64,000 nucleotides of DNA from Bacteroidota bacterium (GTDB lineage Bacteria; Bacteroidota; Bacteroidia; Chitinophagales; Chitinophagaceae): NCBI GenBank assembly GCA_016712665.1, contig JADJQP010000011.1:1-64000 (forward strand), in the 5' to 3' direction. The position numbers and the translations under genes are program-made. Shown here in pieces: positions 9,805 through 20,045 of this stretch; within the stretch, counting starts at the first letter, position 1, and each line of letters starts with the position of its first letter. The notes under the pieces were generated by a model. The model saw only the letters and a list, made by a program, of their open reading frames with translations, had not been told where the DNA came from and did not search any database.

Positions 9805-11157
9805 TTACTTGTTTTGAAGTATTTGTTTTATAGGGTTTATCAATTGATCAATATCGCCTGCACCTGCTGTTATCAGTAACTCTATGGGAGCATGTTGCAC
9901 CCATTGCAACATACCTTCTTTAGACATTATATGTCGATTGTTTACATTCATTTGATCTAAAATGATCTGGCTACTAACTCCTTCAATAGGTAATTCGCGA
10001 GCCGGATAAATATCAAGCAAGATCACTTCATCCGCCATATCAAGACTTTGTGCGAACCCTGTTGCAAAATCGCGTGTTCGCGAAAACAGATGAGGTTGAA
10101 ATACAACAGACACTTTTTTACTTGGAAATAATGCCTTTGCACTACTCAATAACATTTTCAATTCTTCGGGATGATGTGCATAATCATCAATATAAATACA
10201 GTCTTCGCTTTTTATTATATATTCAAATCTTCTTCGAACCCCCTTGAATGCTGCAACAGCACTTCTAACTTTTTCCTTGTCTAATTGCAGCACATCGCAT
10301 ACCGCCATTGCAGAAATCGCATTTTCGATATTATGCAAACCACCTATATTGAGTTCAATCTCATTCAGCACCTTACCATCCTTATTGAATAAGAAAGAAT
10401 ACGCCCCATTTTTCATTTGAATTTCGGATGCATAATAATTTGCGGCATCATTTTGAAGACTGTAGCTGAACTTTTGTGGCACCTCAAAATTTCGTGCATG
10501 CTTCAAGCCATGTTTATAAATAAGTGTTTCTTTAATTTGACTTACAAAAGTTAGATAACATCGTTCCATTTCCTCTTTGGTACCATAAATATCCAAATGA
10601 TCGGCGTCCATTGCGGTAAGTACAGCGATTTGAGGAAACAGCTTCAAGAAACTTCTATCATATTCATCGGCTTCAATAACTGCACAGCCGTTTTCGCTAC
10701 TCCAATAATTTACATCGTAGTTGGCTGAAATGCCTCCTAAAAATGCATTGCATCCAAACGCTGTATGACGAAGAATATGCGCAATTAATGTTGAAATGGT
10801 CGTTTTTCCATGAGTACCGGCGACGCATACCGCATTCATTTCCTGAGAAATCATTTGAAGCACATCACTTCGCTTAACAACTTTATATTGATGCTGTTGA
10901 TACCATTGCAACTCTTGATTGGTAGCGGGAATGGCCGGCGTATAAATCACCAAATCTACCGCCTTATCTAACAAGGCTATGTCGTCGGTATAATGAATCT
11001 GAATTCCTTCCTGCTGCAATTGAAGTGTGAGGGGCGTCTCCGTTTTATCGTAACCGCTCACTTGCACATTTCTTTGTTTGAAGAATCGGGCAATGGCACT
11101 CATACCAATGCCCCCAATTCCGACAAAATAAACGCTATGTATGGTATTTAAATTCAT
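9805..11157 (-). CDS. murC: UDP-N-acetylmuramate--L-alanine ligase
   Basis: Cytoplasmic ATP-dependent ligase adding L-alanine to UDP-MurNAc, the first amino acid of the peptidoglycan stem. It has 450 residues and an intact frame. The N-terminal Rossmann motif VGIGGIGMSAIA is at 12-23, the ATP loop AGTHGKTT at 113-120, and the Mur-ligase central motif EADEYDRSFL near residue 158. HHPEE near residue 323 belongs to the C-terminal domain. The start ATG is 1 bp after the murG stop codon, which suggests translational coupling. Confidence 0.97.
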   Translation of the reverse strand: MNLNTIHSVYFVGIGGIGMSAIARFFKQRNVQVSGYDKTETPLTLQLQQEGIQIHYTDDIALLDKAVDLVIYTPAIPATNQELQWYQQHQYKVVKRSDVLQMISQEMNAVCVAGTHGKTTISTLIAHILRHTAFGCNAFLGGISANYDVNYWSSENGCAVIEADEYDRSFLKLFPQIAVLTAMDADHLDIYGTKEEMERCYLTFVSQIKETLIYKHGLKHARNFEVPQKFSYSLQNDAANYYASEIQMKNGAYSFLFNKDGKVLNEIELNIGGLHNIENAISAMAVCDVLQLDKEKVRSAVAAFKGVRRRFEYIIKSEDCIYIDDYAHHPEELKMLLSSAKALFPSKKVSVVFQPHLFSRTRDFATGFAQSLDMADEVILLDIYPARELPIEGVSSQIILDQMNVNNRHIMSKEGMLQWVQHAPIELLITAGAGDIDQLINPIKQILQNK

Positions 11158-11158
11158 G

Positions 11159-12265
11159 TTAGCTTGCTATTTCAATTAATTTTTTTGCGATGCTCAAATC
11201 TGCTTCTTTAATAGCCATTTGTTTTAGATTTTGCGTCATCAATCTTGCCATCACTTCATCCTGCATCAACAACTTTACTTTCTGCATCAATTCAGTCTTG
11301 ACTTCACTATCTTTTACCATCAAGGCAGCATTTCGTTGCACTAATGCCAGGGCATTGTGTGTTTGATGATCTTCGCTTGCAAAGGGGAAGGGTACAAACA
11401 CGATTGGTTTGGCCACTATGGATAACTCAGCAATGGAGGAAGCCCCTGAGCGAGAAACAATTATATCTGCCGCTGCGTACGCCAAATCCATTTCTCTAAT
11501 AAACTCAAATACCTTTACCTGCGATTCAAAACCACGTACTGTCTCTTTTGCTAATGGAAAGTAGGTAGTGCCGGTTTGCCAAATCAATTGAGCACCCTCT
11601 GCAATGATTTCTTTAAATTGTTGTATCAGGGTTTCATTGATACTCTTGGCTCCTAAACTTCCACCAAATGCAAACACTATCTTTTTGGTTTCGTTCAATC
11701 CGAAAAATCGAATGCCTTCCTGCTTTGATGCCTTGCTATTGGCAATAGACTGTCGAACCGGATTGCCGATATTAAAAATTTTGCTTTTCGGAAAAAATGC
11801 ATCCATATGTTCATAGGCAACACAAATGGCAGTAGCCCTTTTTCCAAGAATTTTATTGCTTTTTCCGGCAAAAGAATTTTGCTCCTGAATAAGTGTAGCA
11901 ATGCCTTTTTGCTGTGCGATAAACAACATCGGGAAACTTGCGTAACCTCCTACTCCCACTACTGCATTTGGTGCAAAATCGTTTATTATTCTTTTTGCCT
12001 GAAACAAACTTTTCAATAATTTGTAGGGCAGCATTATGTTTTTCAGTAAGGAGCTTCTATTAAATCCGGCAATATCTAACCCTATAATTTCATAGCCTTC
12101 TTTGGGTACTTTTTCCATTTCCATTTTCCCTTTGGCACCTACAAAAAGGATTTCTGCATCTGGGCGCAACTGCTTTACTGCATTTGCAATGGCAATAGCT
12201 GGAAATATATGTCCGCCGGTGCCACCACCTGCAATAATAATTTTGATATGTTGCTTAGTACTCAA
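11159..12265 (-). CDS. murG: Lipid II synthase MurG (GlcNAc transferase)
   Basis: Peripheral inner membrane GT28 glycosyltransferase that adds GlcNAc to lipid I, giving lipid II. It has 368 residues and an intact frame. Motifs are the N-terminal GGGTGGHIFPA (13-23), VGVGGYASFP (about 103) and the C-terminal GGSLGA (about 201) and SRSGASSIAEL (about 271), which bind UDP-GlcNAc. The start is 1 bp after the ftsW stop codon. Confidence 0.97.
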   Translation of the reverse strand: MSTKQHIKIIIAGGGTGGHIFPAIAIANAVKQLRPDAEILFVGAKGKMEMEKVPKEGYEIIGLDIAGFNRSSLLKNIMLPYKLLKSLFQAKRIINDFAPNAVVGVGGYASFPMLFIAQQKGIATLIQEQNSFAGKSNKILGKRATAICVAYEHMDAFFPKSKIFNIGNPVRQSIANSKASKQEGIRFFGLNETKKIVFAFGGSLGAKSINETLIQQFKEIIAEGAQLIWQTGTTYFPLAKETVRGFESQVKVFEFIREMDLAYAAADIIVSRSGASSIAELSIVAKPIVFVPFPFASEDHQTHNALALVQRNAALMVKDSEVKTELMQKVKLLMQDEVMARLMTQNLKQMAIKEADLSIAKKLIEIAS

Positions 12266-12266
12266 T

Positions 12267-13447
12267 TTACGAATCTTGGTTTGTATTTTCTAGGAATGAT
12301 TTTGCATCAGTACTGCTTGCCAATTTTTCCTCCTCTACAAATCGACTTACACTTAAGATAATGCCAATGGCCAGACAAGTAAACCAGATGGAGGAACCAC
12401 CCATACTAACCAAGGGTAGCGTCAATCCGGTAACGGGTAGCAGATTTACATTAACACCCATATTTAAAAAAGCTTGAAACACGAGGGTAAAGGACAAGCC
12501 AACTGCTAAAAAGGCACCGAAGGCATATGGGCATCTTCGAAATAGCACGATACTTCGCCACAAAAATAATAGATATAAAAAGATGAGTACTCCTCCGCCA
12601 ATTAAGCCATACTCCTCAATAATGATGGCGAAAATAAAATCGGAATATGGATGTGGCAAAAAATTTCGTTGGGTTGAATTGCCGGCACCTTTTCCGGTAA
12701 TACCTCCTTTGGCAATTGCGATTTTTGAATGAAGTACCTGAAAGGGCACATCATTTTTATCATCAGAAGTAAATTTTTTAATACGTTGTTCCCAGGTATC
12801 CGCTCGACCAAACCCCGTCATTTTTGACACAGTAAATAAAATTCCAAAAAGCAATATGCCGGTAGTGGCCAACAACAACAAATGTGAAATCTTAATTCTT
12901 CCTATAAAAAATAATACAGAAGATGATAAGGCAATCATGAGTGCAGTAGAGAGATTGGCCATGGCCACCAAACCGCAAATAACAATTACGGGAAGGAAGA
13001 TATTTAAAAAACACGCTTCAGATTTCCTAAATCGTTTTGCATTTTGGACAGTTGACGGGCCAAAAACATAAACAAGCCCAATTTTGCCAAATCGGATGTT
13101 TGGAAGGTAGTATTCACATACGGAAGTCGTAACCATCTGGAACCTCCATTGAGTTCTGTACCAAAAAACAAGGTATAAATTAGTAGTGGAACGCTGATAG
13201 CAAAAATGATTACCGCTATATTTGAATAAATTTTATAATTGACTTTATGGCTAAAATAAATAATCACGAGTCCGGCTGCTAAAAAGGCCAACTGCTTAAT
13301 GAGATACACTTCGGTATGTCCTTTGTTCAGTCGATACGCAATAGAACTGGTAGAACTATATACGGCAAGCAGACTTACCAGAGAAAGTACAATAACGACT
13401 CCCCAAATCACTTTGTCACCTTTTGTTCTATTTAATAAATGTTCCAT
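12267..13447 (-). CDS. ftsW: Lipid II polymerase/flippase FtsW, frame broken at about 13010
   Basis: SEDS-family membrane glycosyltransferase of the divisome that polymerises lipid II with FtsI. The N-terminal part (13447 to about 13010) has membrane helices and the segment NGGSRWLRLP. The C-terminal part (from about 13015 down) has the LSTALMI region, the GAGNSTQRNFLPHPYSDFIF loop (the family motif is similar) and final helices with GLTLPLVSMGGSS. Adding one T to the T6 run at 13004-13013 joins them as LKRVFLNIFLPVIV and gives 393 residues, the usual length. The break is therefore probably a homopolymer deletion. It sits in order between murD and murG. Confidence 0.94.
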
Positions 13448-13465
13448 TGTTTTGTTTTCTAATAA

Positions 13466-14807
13466 TTAAAGGGCCCGTACAGAATTTTTAAATTGCTCGC
13501 CACGATCTTCATAATTTTTAAATAAATCGAAACTGGCGCAGGCTGGCGACAAAAGCACCACATCACCGTTTGCAGCTTGCTCATAGGCATACCTTACGGC
13601 ATCATCAATATTTTTCGCGTCCAAAATAGTGACCTTTGAATCGAAGGCTCGGTGAATGGCACTATTGTCGACACCAAGGCATACAATACATTTCACTTTT
13701 TCCTTTACCAGACTTTCAATTTCGGAATAATCGTTTCCTTTGTCGACCCCACCCAGTATCAAAACAATGGGCTTCTGAATCGATTCGAGCGCATACCATA
13801 CACTATTCAAATTGGTAGCTTTGCTATCATTGATAAACTCGATACCTCTTATAAAGGCAACGGTTTCCATTCGATGCTCCAGTGCACTGAAGGTGCGTAG
13901 GCTCTCTCGAATGGAGGTATTTCGAATTTCAGCCACTCGAGACGAAATTCCTGCTGCCATTGAGTTATACTGATTATGTTTACCTTTCAACGATAGGTCG
14001 TTTATTGAAATTGAGAAGGGCTCTCCATTCACACGTATCATCATTTCGTTGCCGTTTACATAGGCACCATCAGTATTTAGAGATTCATTCATGGTAAAAA
14101 AAAGAATTTTAGGATTTAAAATATGTTCGTTCAAATAGTCGTTTGTTGCTTTGTCTTCTTTGCATACAATCAGATAATCTTCTTTGGTCTGATTCATCGC
14201 AATCTTAAATTTCGCCTTTGTATACAGCGAGAAATCATAATTGTATCGATCAAGGTGATCGGGAGTTATATTGGTAATCACTGCAATGTCGGGTCGAAAG
14301 TCAATGATGTCGTCTAATTGAAAGCTACTGATTTCCATTACATACCAGGCTGTGGGCTTCGTAGCAATTTGCCGGGCGAAACTATATCCGATATTTCCAA
14401 CTACTGATACATCTTGATTATCTTTCAAAAACATATCGTAGCAAATGCTGGTGGTGGTGGTTTTACCATTGCTACCGGTAATGCAAACCATTTTACTTTC
14501 CCCTTTATATCTGTAGGCGAATTCGATTTCACTCATCACAGGAATTCTTTTCTCGATTGCTTTTTGAACCATTTCCACTTTATGAGGAATACCGGGACTT
14601 TTGACAATTTCCGTTGCATTCAAAACAATTTCCTCAGTATGTCCTCCTTCTTCAAAAGGAATATTTTTGCGCTGTCAATTCAAGCTTATACTTTTCGGCA
14701 ATCGTATTTTTTTCACTTACAAACACAGAGATGCCCATTTTATGCGCCAGCAAAGCCGCACCTGTGCCGCTTTCCCCACTACCTAATATGACCAATTGAT
14801 ACTTCAC
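13466..14807 (-). CDS. murD: UDP-N-acetylmuramoyl-L-alanine--D-glutamate ligase, frame broken at 14664-14668
   Basis: Cytoplasmic ligase adding D-glutamate to UDP-MurNAc-L-Ala. The first part, read from a GTG start at 14807 (VKYQLVILGSGESGTGAALL), carries the N-terminal nucleotide-binding loop. It runs into a TGA after an A5 run. Removing one A (plus strand T5 at 14664-14668) joins it to PFEEGGHTEEIVLNATEIVK and then the rest. The total is 446 residues, normal for MurD. ITGSNGKTTTT is the ATP loop (about residue 108-118). Near the C-terminus, SPACASFDLFKNYEDRG is the D-Glu-binding motif. The start is GTG; mraY stops 22 bp upstream, in the same frame. Confidence 0.94.
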
Positions 14808-14828
14808 TGCTTTGATTGCGTATACTTT

Positions 14829-16031
14829 TTATTGAAGTTTTAATGTAACAATACTTAATACCGCCAATACGATTCCGATAATCCAAAATCGAATGGCGAT
14901 TTTACTTTCATGATATCCCAACTTTTGATAGTGATGATGTAAAGGCGACATTAAAAAAATGCGTCTTCCTTCACCATACTTTCTTTTCGTCCACTTAAAA
15001 TAACCCACCTGTATCATTACACTGATATTCTCGATAAGGAACACACCGCAGATGATGGGTATAAGCAATTCTTTTCTGATGATAATTGCCAATGAAGCAA
15101 TAATTCCACCAAGTGCTAAACTACCGGTATCGCCCATAAATACTTGAGCCGGATAACTGTTATACCATAGAAAGCCAATACAGGCTCCAACAAAGGCACC
15201 GATAAAAATAGACAGCTCTCCCAAATTGGGTATATACATTATATTGAGATAACCTGCAAAATTGTAATTGCCTGATAAGTATGCGAAAAGGGCCAGACAG
15301 ATACCAATTATAGCGCTGGTGCCTGTGGCCAAACCATCTAATCCATCAGTAATATTGGCACCATTTGAAACCGCCACAATAATAAAAATTACAAATAGGA
15401 TGTATATGAGTGGCGTCATAAAACCTATGGCATCTTCGCCAAACCAGGAAGCAATTTTCGAATAGCTCAATTCATGATTTTTGGCAAATGGGATGGTGGT
15501 TACCACGCTTTTTACATGGGCGTAGGTACGGGTGGCTCCTTTATCGTCGATACGGACAATGCCTTCCTTTACTACTTTATCATCGACATTAAACACAGCG
15601 GGCTTACCACCGGTTGTTTCACGTTCGATATAAACATGTTGATTGTAATACAACGCCAAACCCACAATGATTCCCAATCCGATTTGACCCAAAATTTTAA
15701 ATCGACCAGCCAGGCCTTCCTTATTTTTTTTGAACACCTTAATATAATCATCCACAAATCCGATGACACCCAGCCAGATGGTGGAAACTACCATCAGAAT
15801 AATATATACATTTTGGATACGTGCAAATAACAAGGTGGGTATTAAGATAGCGGCAATGATGATGATACCTCCCATAGTAGGCATCCCACTCTTTTGCTTT
15901 TCTCCTTCCAAACCCAAATCTCGCACCGTTTCTCCGATTTGTTTGCGGTGCAAATACGAAATAAAATAAAACACCCCTACTCCAGGCATGCTGTAATTTT
16001 CTCTGAGATATGTAAATAAGTAATAGAGCAT
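14829..16031 (-). CDS. mraY: Phospho-N-acetylmuramoyl-pentapeptide-transferase, first helix apparently missing
   Basis: Membrane enzyme transferring phospho-MurNAc-pentapeptide to undecaprenyl phosphate (lipid I). It has 400 residues with KQIGETVRDLG, GTPTMGG-type PTMGG, FVDDYIK (Mg2+ aspartates), NGANITDGLDGLA, FMGDTGSLALGG and the HHHYQ loop. Compared with the Bacteroidota family pattern, the segment between GVFYFIS (about residue 27) and RKQIGE (about 32) is missing some 25-30 residues. This is where the first transmembrane helix normally lies. The reading frame is kept, so the gap is either a real in-frame deletion or an assembly deletion. The rest is intact. It lies 9 bp after murE. Confidence 0.95.
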   Translation of the reverse strand: MLYYLFTYLRENYSMPGVGVFYFISYLHRKQIGETVRDLGLEGEKQKSGMPTMGGIIIIAAILIPTLLFARIQNVYIILMVVSTIWLGVIGFVDDYIKVFKKNKEGLAGRFKILGQIGLGIIVGLALYYNQHVYIERETTGGKPAVFNVDDKVVKEGIVRIDDKGATRTYAHVKSVVTTIPFAKNHELSYSKIASWFGEDAIGFMTPLIYILFVIFIIVAVSNGANITDGLDGLATGTSAIIGICLALFAYLSGNYNFAGYLNIMYIPNLGELSIFIGAFVGACIGFLWYNSYPAQVFMGDTGSLALGGIIASLAIIIRKELLIPIICGVFLIENISVMIQVGYFKWTKRKYGEGRRIFLMSPLHHHYQKLGYHESKIAIRFWIIGIVLAVLSIVTLKLQ

Positions 16032-16040
16032 TTTTAGTGA

Positions 16041-17507
16041 TTATTTTTCGAATAGTTGAAACATTTCTTTTAAAACTACCTTGTCGTCAAAGGGATATTT
16101 TACGTCACGTACTTCTTGATATTTTTCATGACCCTTACCTGCCACCAAAATAATATCGCCATCCTCTGCAATACTGCAAGCCGTTTTGATGGCTTCTCTG
16201 CGGTCTGCAATGCATACGTACTTTCTTTTGTGATTTGCCGGCACGCCCAATTCCATGTCACGGATAATACTCATTGGCTCTTCGTTTCTTGGATTGTCTG
16301 CCGTAAAAATCACCCGATCGCTATGCTCGCAAGCAACGGTTGCCATCAAGGGTCTTTTGCCTTTGTCTCTGTTTCCGCCACAACCGATTACTGTAAATAG
16401 TGTTTCGTTTCCTTTTCGCAATTTGCCGATGGTAGCCAGCACATTCAACAAAGCATCAGGGGTATGAGCATAATCTACAATTCCCATAATATTTTCTTTG
16501 TCTGAAAAAAAATAATCAAATCTTCCTTCTGCACCAAATAGAGTACTCAAAACTTGCAACACTTCAAACTTCTCTTCACCCAATTCCACAGCTACACCAA
16601 ATACACAAAGGAGATTATAGGCGTTAAATTCACCAATCATATTAAAAAATACTTCATTGCTTTCAATCATCATCACAAGACCATTCAAATTATTCTCTAT
16701 GATTTTGGCTTTATAGTCAGCCATTGTTTTTAACGAATAGGTTTTTCTTTGTGCAATCGTATTTTGCAACATCAATAATCCTCTCTTATCGTCTACATTA
16801 GTAAGTGCAAAGGCCGATATATCTAAGGAGTCGAACAATGCTTTTTTGACATAAATATATTCGTCAAATGTCTTGTGATAATCTAAATGATCGTGTGTGA
16901 TATTGGTAAAACAAGCACCGGCAAAGTGAGTACCTGCTATTCGTTGCTGATGAATGGCATGTGAACTCACCTCCATAAATACATGCGAGCAATTCGCATC
17001 ACGCATAGTAGCAAATAACTTCTGTAAGGTAACTGCATCCGGAGTGGTATGGGTTGCAGAACTAATTGTATCACCAATTTTATTCTGGACGGTAGATACC
17101 AAACCGCAATGATAACCCAGTTTGGTAAAAAGCTGAAATAGCAAGGTGGCACAAGTTGTTTTTCCATTTGTACCGGTAACGCCCACCAATGTAAACTGCC
17201 GAGAGGGATGATCGAAAAAATTAGCAGCGAGGATTCCCAAAACGGCATTGCAATTTGCTACTTGAATATACGCAATACCTTCCTGCAAGCTTTCAGGAAG
17301 CGATTCGCATACTATTGCGGTCGCTCCCTTTTCTATAACCTGAGCAATAAACTGATGTCCGTCCGTTTGCGCACCCTTCAAGGCAACAAATAAACTTTGT
17401 TTCGACACCAAACGAGAATCAATACAAATATCCATCACGTCCACATTTCTGTCGCCATGAATCGATACTATCGAGATATTGGATAATATGGTTTGTAAAC
17501 GCTTCAA
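16041..17507 (-). CDS. murE: UDP-MurNAc-tripeptide synthetase (meso-DAP adding)
   Basis: Cytoplasmic ligase adding the third stem residue. It has 488 residues. VGVTGTNGKTTCATLLF (about 108-124) is the ATP loop, and THTTPDA (about 151) belongs to the substrate-binding region. TADNPRNEEP (about 406) contains the DNPR motif, which marks specificity for meso-diaminopimelate rather than lysine. The apparent start is TTG at 17507, directly after the TAA of ftsI. No ATG lies close enough upstream, so tight coupling to ftsI is likely. The frame is intact. Confidence 0.96.
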   Translation of the reverse strand: MKRLQTILSNISIVSIHGDRNVDVMDICIDSRLVSKQSLFVALKGAQTDGHQFIAQVIEKGATAIVCESLPESLQEGIAYIQVANCNAVLGILAANFFDHPSRQFTLVGVTGTNGKTTCATLLFQLFTKLGYHCGLVSTVQNKIGDTISSATHTTPDAVTLQKLFATMRDANCSHVFMEVSSHAIHQQRIAGTHFAGACFTNITHDHLDYHKTFDEYIYVKKALFDSLDISAFALTNVDDKRGLLMLQNTIAQRKTYSLKTMADYKAKIIENNLNGLVMMIESNEVFFNMIGEFNAYNLLCVFGVAVELGEEKFEVLQVLSTLFGAEGRFDYFFSDKENIMGIVDYAHTPDALLNVLATIGKLRKGNETLFTVIGCGGNRDKGKRPLMATVACEHSDRVIFTADNPRNEEPMSIIRDMELGVPANHKRKYVCIADRREAIKTACSIAEDGDIILVAGKGHEKYQEVRDVKYPFDDKVVLKEMFQLFEK

Positions 17508-19628
17508 TTAGATTAGTTGCAAGATGATTTTATTTCCTTTTTGAATAGCACTTCCCGGCGGTATGGACTGTGAAACCACTTTTCCCTTTCCTAAGCAAGA
17601 AACACGAAGCCCTGTTTTTTCGAGCAAATAGATAGCGTCCCGTAAGCCCATACCTTGTACATTGGGCACTTCCTTTTGCGATACATATATAGGCTTCGAC
17701 TGCATCCTTCCTGAAGAATCCTTTTGTAGCGCTACCCATTGATTGGAAGTGGATAGTTTAGCTTTTGATTTTAAGGAGCTCAAAATCACATTGTAGCTAT
17801 TGGTCTTCATATTTTTGGGCTCCAATGCTACGTCAATTTTCTCTTGTCGTTCGATGCCGTTTACCTTATGCATATTCATCGCATACAGTCTGTTGGCTAC
17901 TTCTTTAAAAACCGGTAAAGCAATTTGTCCTCCGTAATAATTATTGGATCCCTTTCTGGTTCTCAGCACTACACAAATGGTATATTGCGGATCCTCTTTG
18001 GGAAAAAAACCAACAAAGGAGCCATGATACATACGGTCGGTATATCTGATTTTCTCTTTGATAATGTCACCATTCGGTCCTAGCTTTTCAATTACGTCTG
18101 CAACTTGCGCTGTACCTGTTTTGCCGCAAATTGAATAGTACGGATTTTTGAGTGATTTTCCGGTTCCGGTTTCAATAACCTCATTCATGGTTTCTTTAAT
18201 TTGGGCAATGGAAGGGGCATCCAATAAACTATCGGCAAGTACAGTGGGTTTGAAAGTAACAACCTCTTTGCCATAATCTTTCACACTATTCACGAGATAG
18301 GGCTTCATCATACGGCCGTTGTTCGCAATAGAATTGTACACCATACAGGTATGCAAAGGAGTAATCATCACCAAATATCCCATACCCATGTAAGCAAGAC
18401 TGTACCGGCCCTTTTCCACAGAATCTCGTTTAAAGAAAGGGCGTGGTTCGTCACTGATATTTAAACCGGTAATTTGATCGAGACCCAATGCATGCAGGTT
18501 TGACCAATAGGTGCCAATTTTATCTTTATAGTTTTCATGAATCAATTTAGCAAAGGCCACATTAGAAGAATGCGCAAAGGCATCTTTTATGGTAAGAGTA
18601 CCCAGTCCGGCATGGCTATCACGAATGGTATAGGGTCCAAATTTCGCAGCCCCTCCCTGACAATTTACCTTATCATCGATGCTAATCAGATGATCTCTCA
18701 ATAGCGATATCAAGGAAACCAATTTAAATGTAGATCCCGGTTCAATTTTCTTTAAGGCATAATTAAAATCTTCTCCATAGGTACCGTCGCTGAGGCGACC
18801 CAAATTGGCCATTGCCTTTATTTTACCGGTTTTTACTTCCATTACAATGCAGGTTCCGAACACGGCTTGTTCCTTTTCCACTTGTGCATAAAGAGCATTC
18901 TCTACCACATCCTGCATTTGCAAATCGATGGTTGTATGAACGTCGGCTCCATTTTCGGGTTCAATTTCCGAACCATCGATGGGCATCCAGGTACCTCCGG
19001 CAATTCGACGAATAATGCGTTTGCCTTGACGACCGCCCAATAAGGAATCGTACTTGCCTTCGATACCAACATTGTTGGCATTTTTTCGGTAAATGCCGAT
19101 GATGCGTTCTGCAAGCAAACCATAGGGGTGAATTCTTTTTGTACTGGACTCTTCAATAAGACCGCCTTTATTTCTGCCTTTACAAAAGGGTTGTAATTTT
19201 TTTACAGTAAGAAATTCTTCATAAGAGGCTCGTTTCCTCAACAAAAAATATCTATTCTCTTTTTTATATTCTGTACTTAAGAGTTCTTTATATTCGGTCC
19301 AGGTACTGGTAGGAAAAATAGTGGCGAGCTGTTTAGACAAGGGTTCGACATATTTATTAAAAGTATCTTTTGCGATAGCCTTCATATCAATACGCAAATC
19401 AAATTGCGGTACAGAGGTTGAAAGCAAACTGCCATCTTCCGAATAAATATTGCCCCGCTCAGGTAAGATGGTTTCAATTTTGGTATGCATGCTATCTGCC
19501 TGCGAAAGCAATTCTTTACCTTCAGATATTTGAATTTTTGCGCCCTTAATGAGTATCATCACAGCAAAGAGACACATTGCAATGAACGTGAGATAAACCC
19601 GATACCGTATGTCAACGCTGTTTTTCAT
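17508..19628 (-). CDS. ftsI: Septal transpeptidase FtsI (PBP3) with a C-terminal PASTA domain
   Basis: Class B penicillin-binding protein that cross-links septal peptidoglycan. With the start at 19628 (MKNSVDIRYRVYLTF) it has 706 residues; a longer frame from 19658 would overlap ftsL. It has one N-terminal membrane helix (about 10-30), the dimerisation domain, the catalytic serine in GSTFK (about 299), SSN (about 352) and KTGTA (about 503). The last 65 residues form a PASTA domain (VPNVQGMGLRDAIYLLEKTG onwards), a usual feature of Bacteroidota FtsI. The start is coupled to the ftsL stop codon with 1 bp between. Confidence 0.95.
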   Translation of the reverse strand: MKNSVDIRYRVYLTFIAMCLFAVMILIKGAKIQISEGKELLSQADSMHTKIETILPERGNIYSEDGSLLSTSVPQFDLRIDMKAIAKDTFNKYVEPLSKQLATIFPTSTWTEYKELLSTEYKKENRYFLLRKRASYEEFLTVKKLQPFCKGRNKGGLIEESSTKRIHPYGLLAERIIGIYRKNANNVGIEGKYDSLLGGRQGKRIIRRIAGGTWMPIDGSEIEPENGADVHTTIDLQMQDVVENALYAQVEKEQAVFGTCIVMEVKTGKIKAMANLGRLSDGTYGEDFNYALKKIEPGSTFKLVSLISLLRDHLISIDDKVNCQGGAAKFGPYTIRDSHAGLGTLTIKDAFAHSSNVAFAKLIHENYKDKIGTYWSNLHALGLDQITGLNISDEPRPFFKRDSVEKGRYSLAYMGMGYLVMITPLHTCMVYNSIANNGRMMKPYLVNSVKDYGKEVVTFKPTVLADSLLDAPSIAQIKETMNEVIETGTGKSLKNPYYSICGKTGTAQVADVIEKLGPNGDIIKEKIRYTDRMYHGSFVGFFPKEDPQYTICVVLRTRKGSNNYYGGQIALPVFKEVANRLYAMNMHKVNGIERQEKIDVALEPKNMKTNSYNVILSSLKSKAKLSTSNQWVALQKDSSGRMQSKPIYVSQKEVPNVQGMGLRDAIYLLEKTGLRVSCLGKGKVVSQSIPPGSAIQKGNKIILQLI

Positions 19629-19629
19629 A

Positions 19630-19959
19630 TTATGGTTGTTCTTGTATTTGGATGGCAATTTTATAAGGTGGTACCAAGGTCTTTTTTAAACCAAGAGCAG
19701 ATGCGCTTTGTTGTAAATTACTTTCCTTTGTCATGGACATGATTTGGGTTTTTTCATCAACATATCTCCATCTCAGTTCTTTCAATTCTCTTGCCGTTCG
19801 ATTGATATCGCGAATGGTATTTTCGGCATGATGGTTAATGGTGATATACACTAAAGCCAGAAAGGAAACATAAAGGATTAATGGAATATTGCTGACGATA
19901 CCTTTCTGTCCAACCTTATTGAGAATCAGTTTCCAGTCCGGTATATTTATTTTTTGCAT
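19630..19959 (-). CDS. ftsL: FtsL-like divisome protein
   Basis: A 109-residue protein with a short N-terminal cytoplasmic part, one membrane helix (about 24-42) and a periplasmic helical segment (about 45-80) rich in Glu, Arg and Leu that can form a coiled coil. This is the FtsL plan, in which FtsL pairs with FtsB and FtsQ. Sequence conservation is low, so the call rests on size, topology and the position between rsmH and ftsI. The 86 bp between it and rsmH are T-rich on the plus strand and hold no obvious terminator. Confidence 0.85.
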   Translation of the reverse strand: MQKINIPDWKLILNKVGQKGIVSNIPLILYVSFLALVYITINHHAENTIRDINRTARELKELRWRYVDEKTQIMSMTKESNLQQSASALGLKKTLVPPYKIAIQIQEQP

Positions 19960-20045
19960 GTTGTTGTTGCGGATGTTATTTGTTAGGTTTTTTGTTTGAC
20001 TTTTTTTGAATTTGTTAGAACGTTTTCCTTGCAGGGACTACCGTT

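Noticed and set aside
18405..18425. DnaA-box-like TTTTCCACA inside ftsI
   Set aside because: A single copy within a coding region, with no cluster around it.
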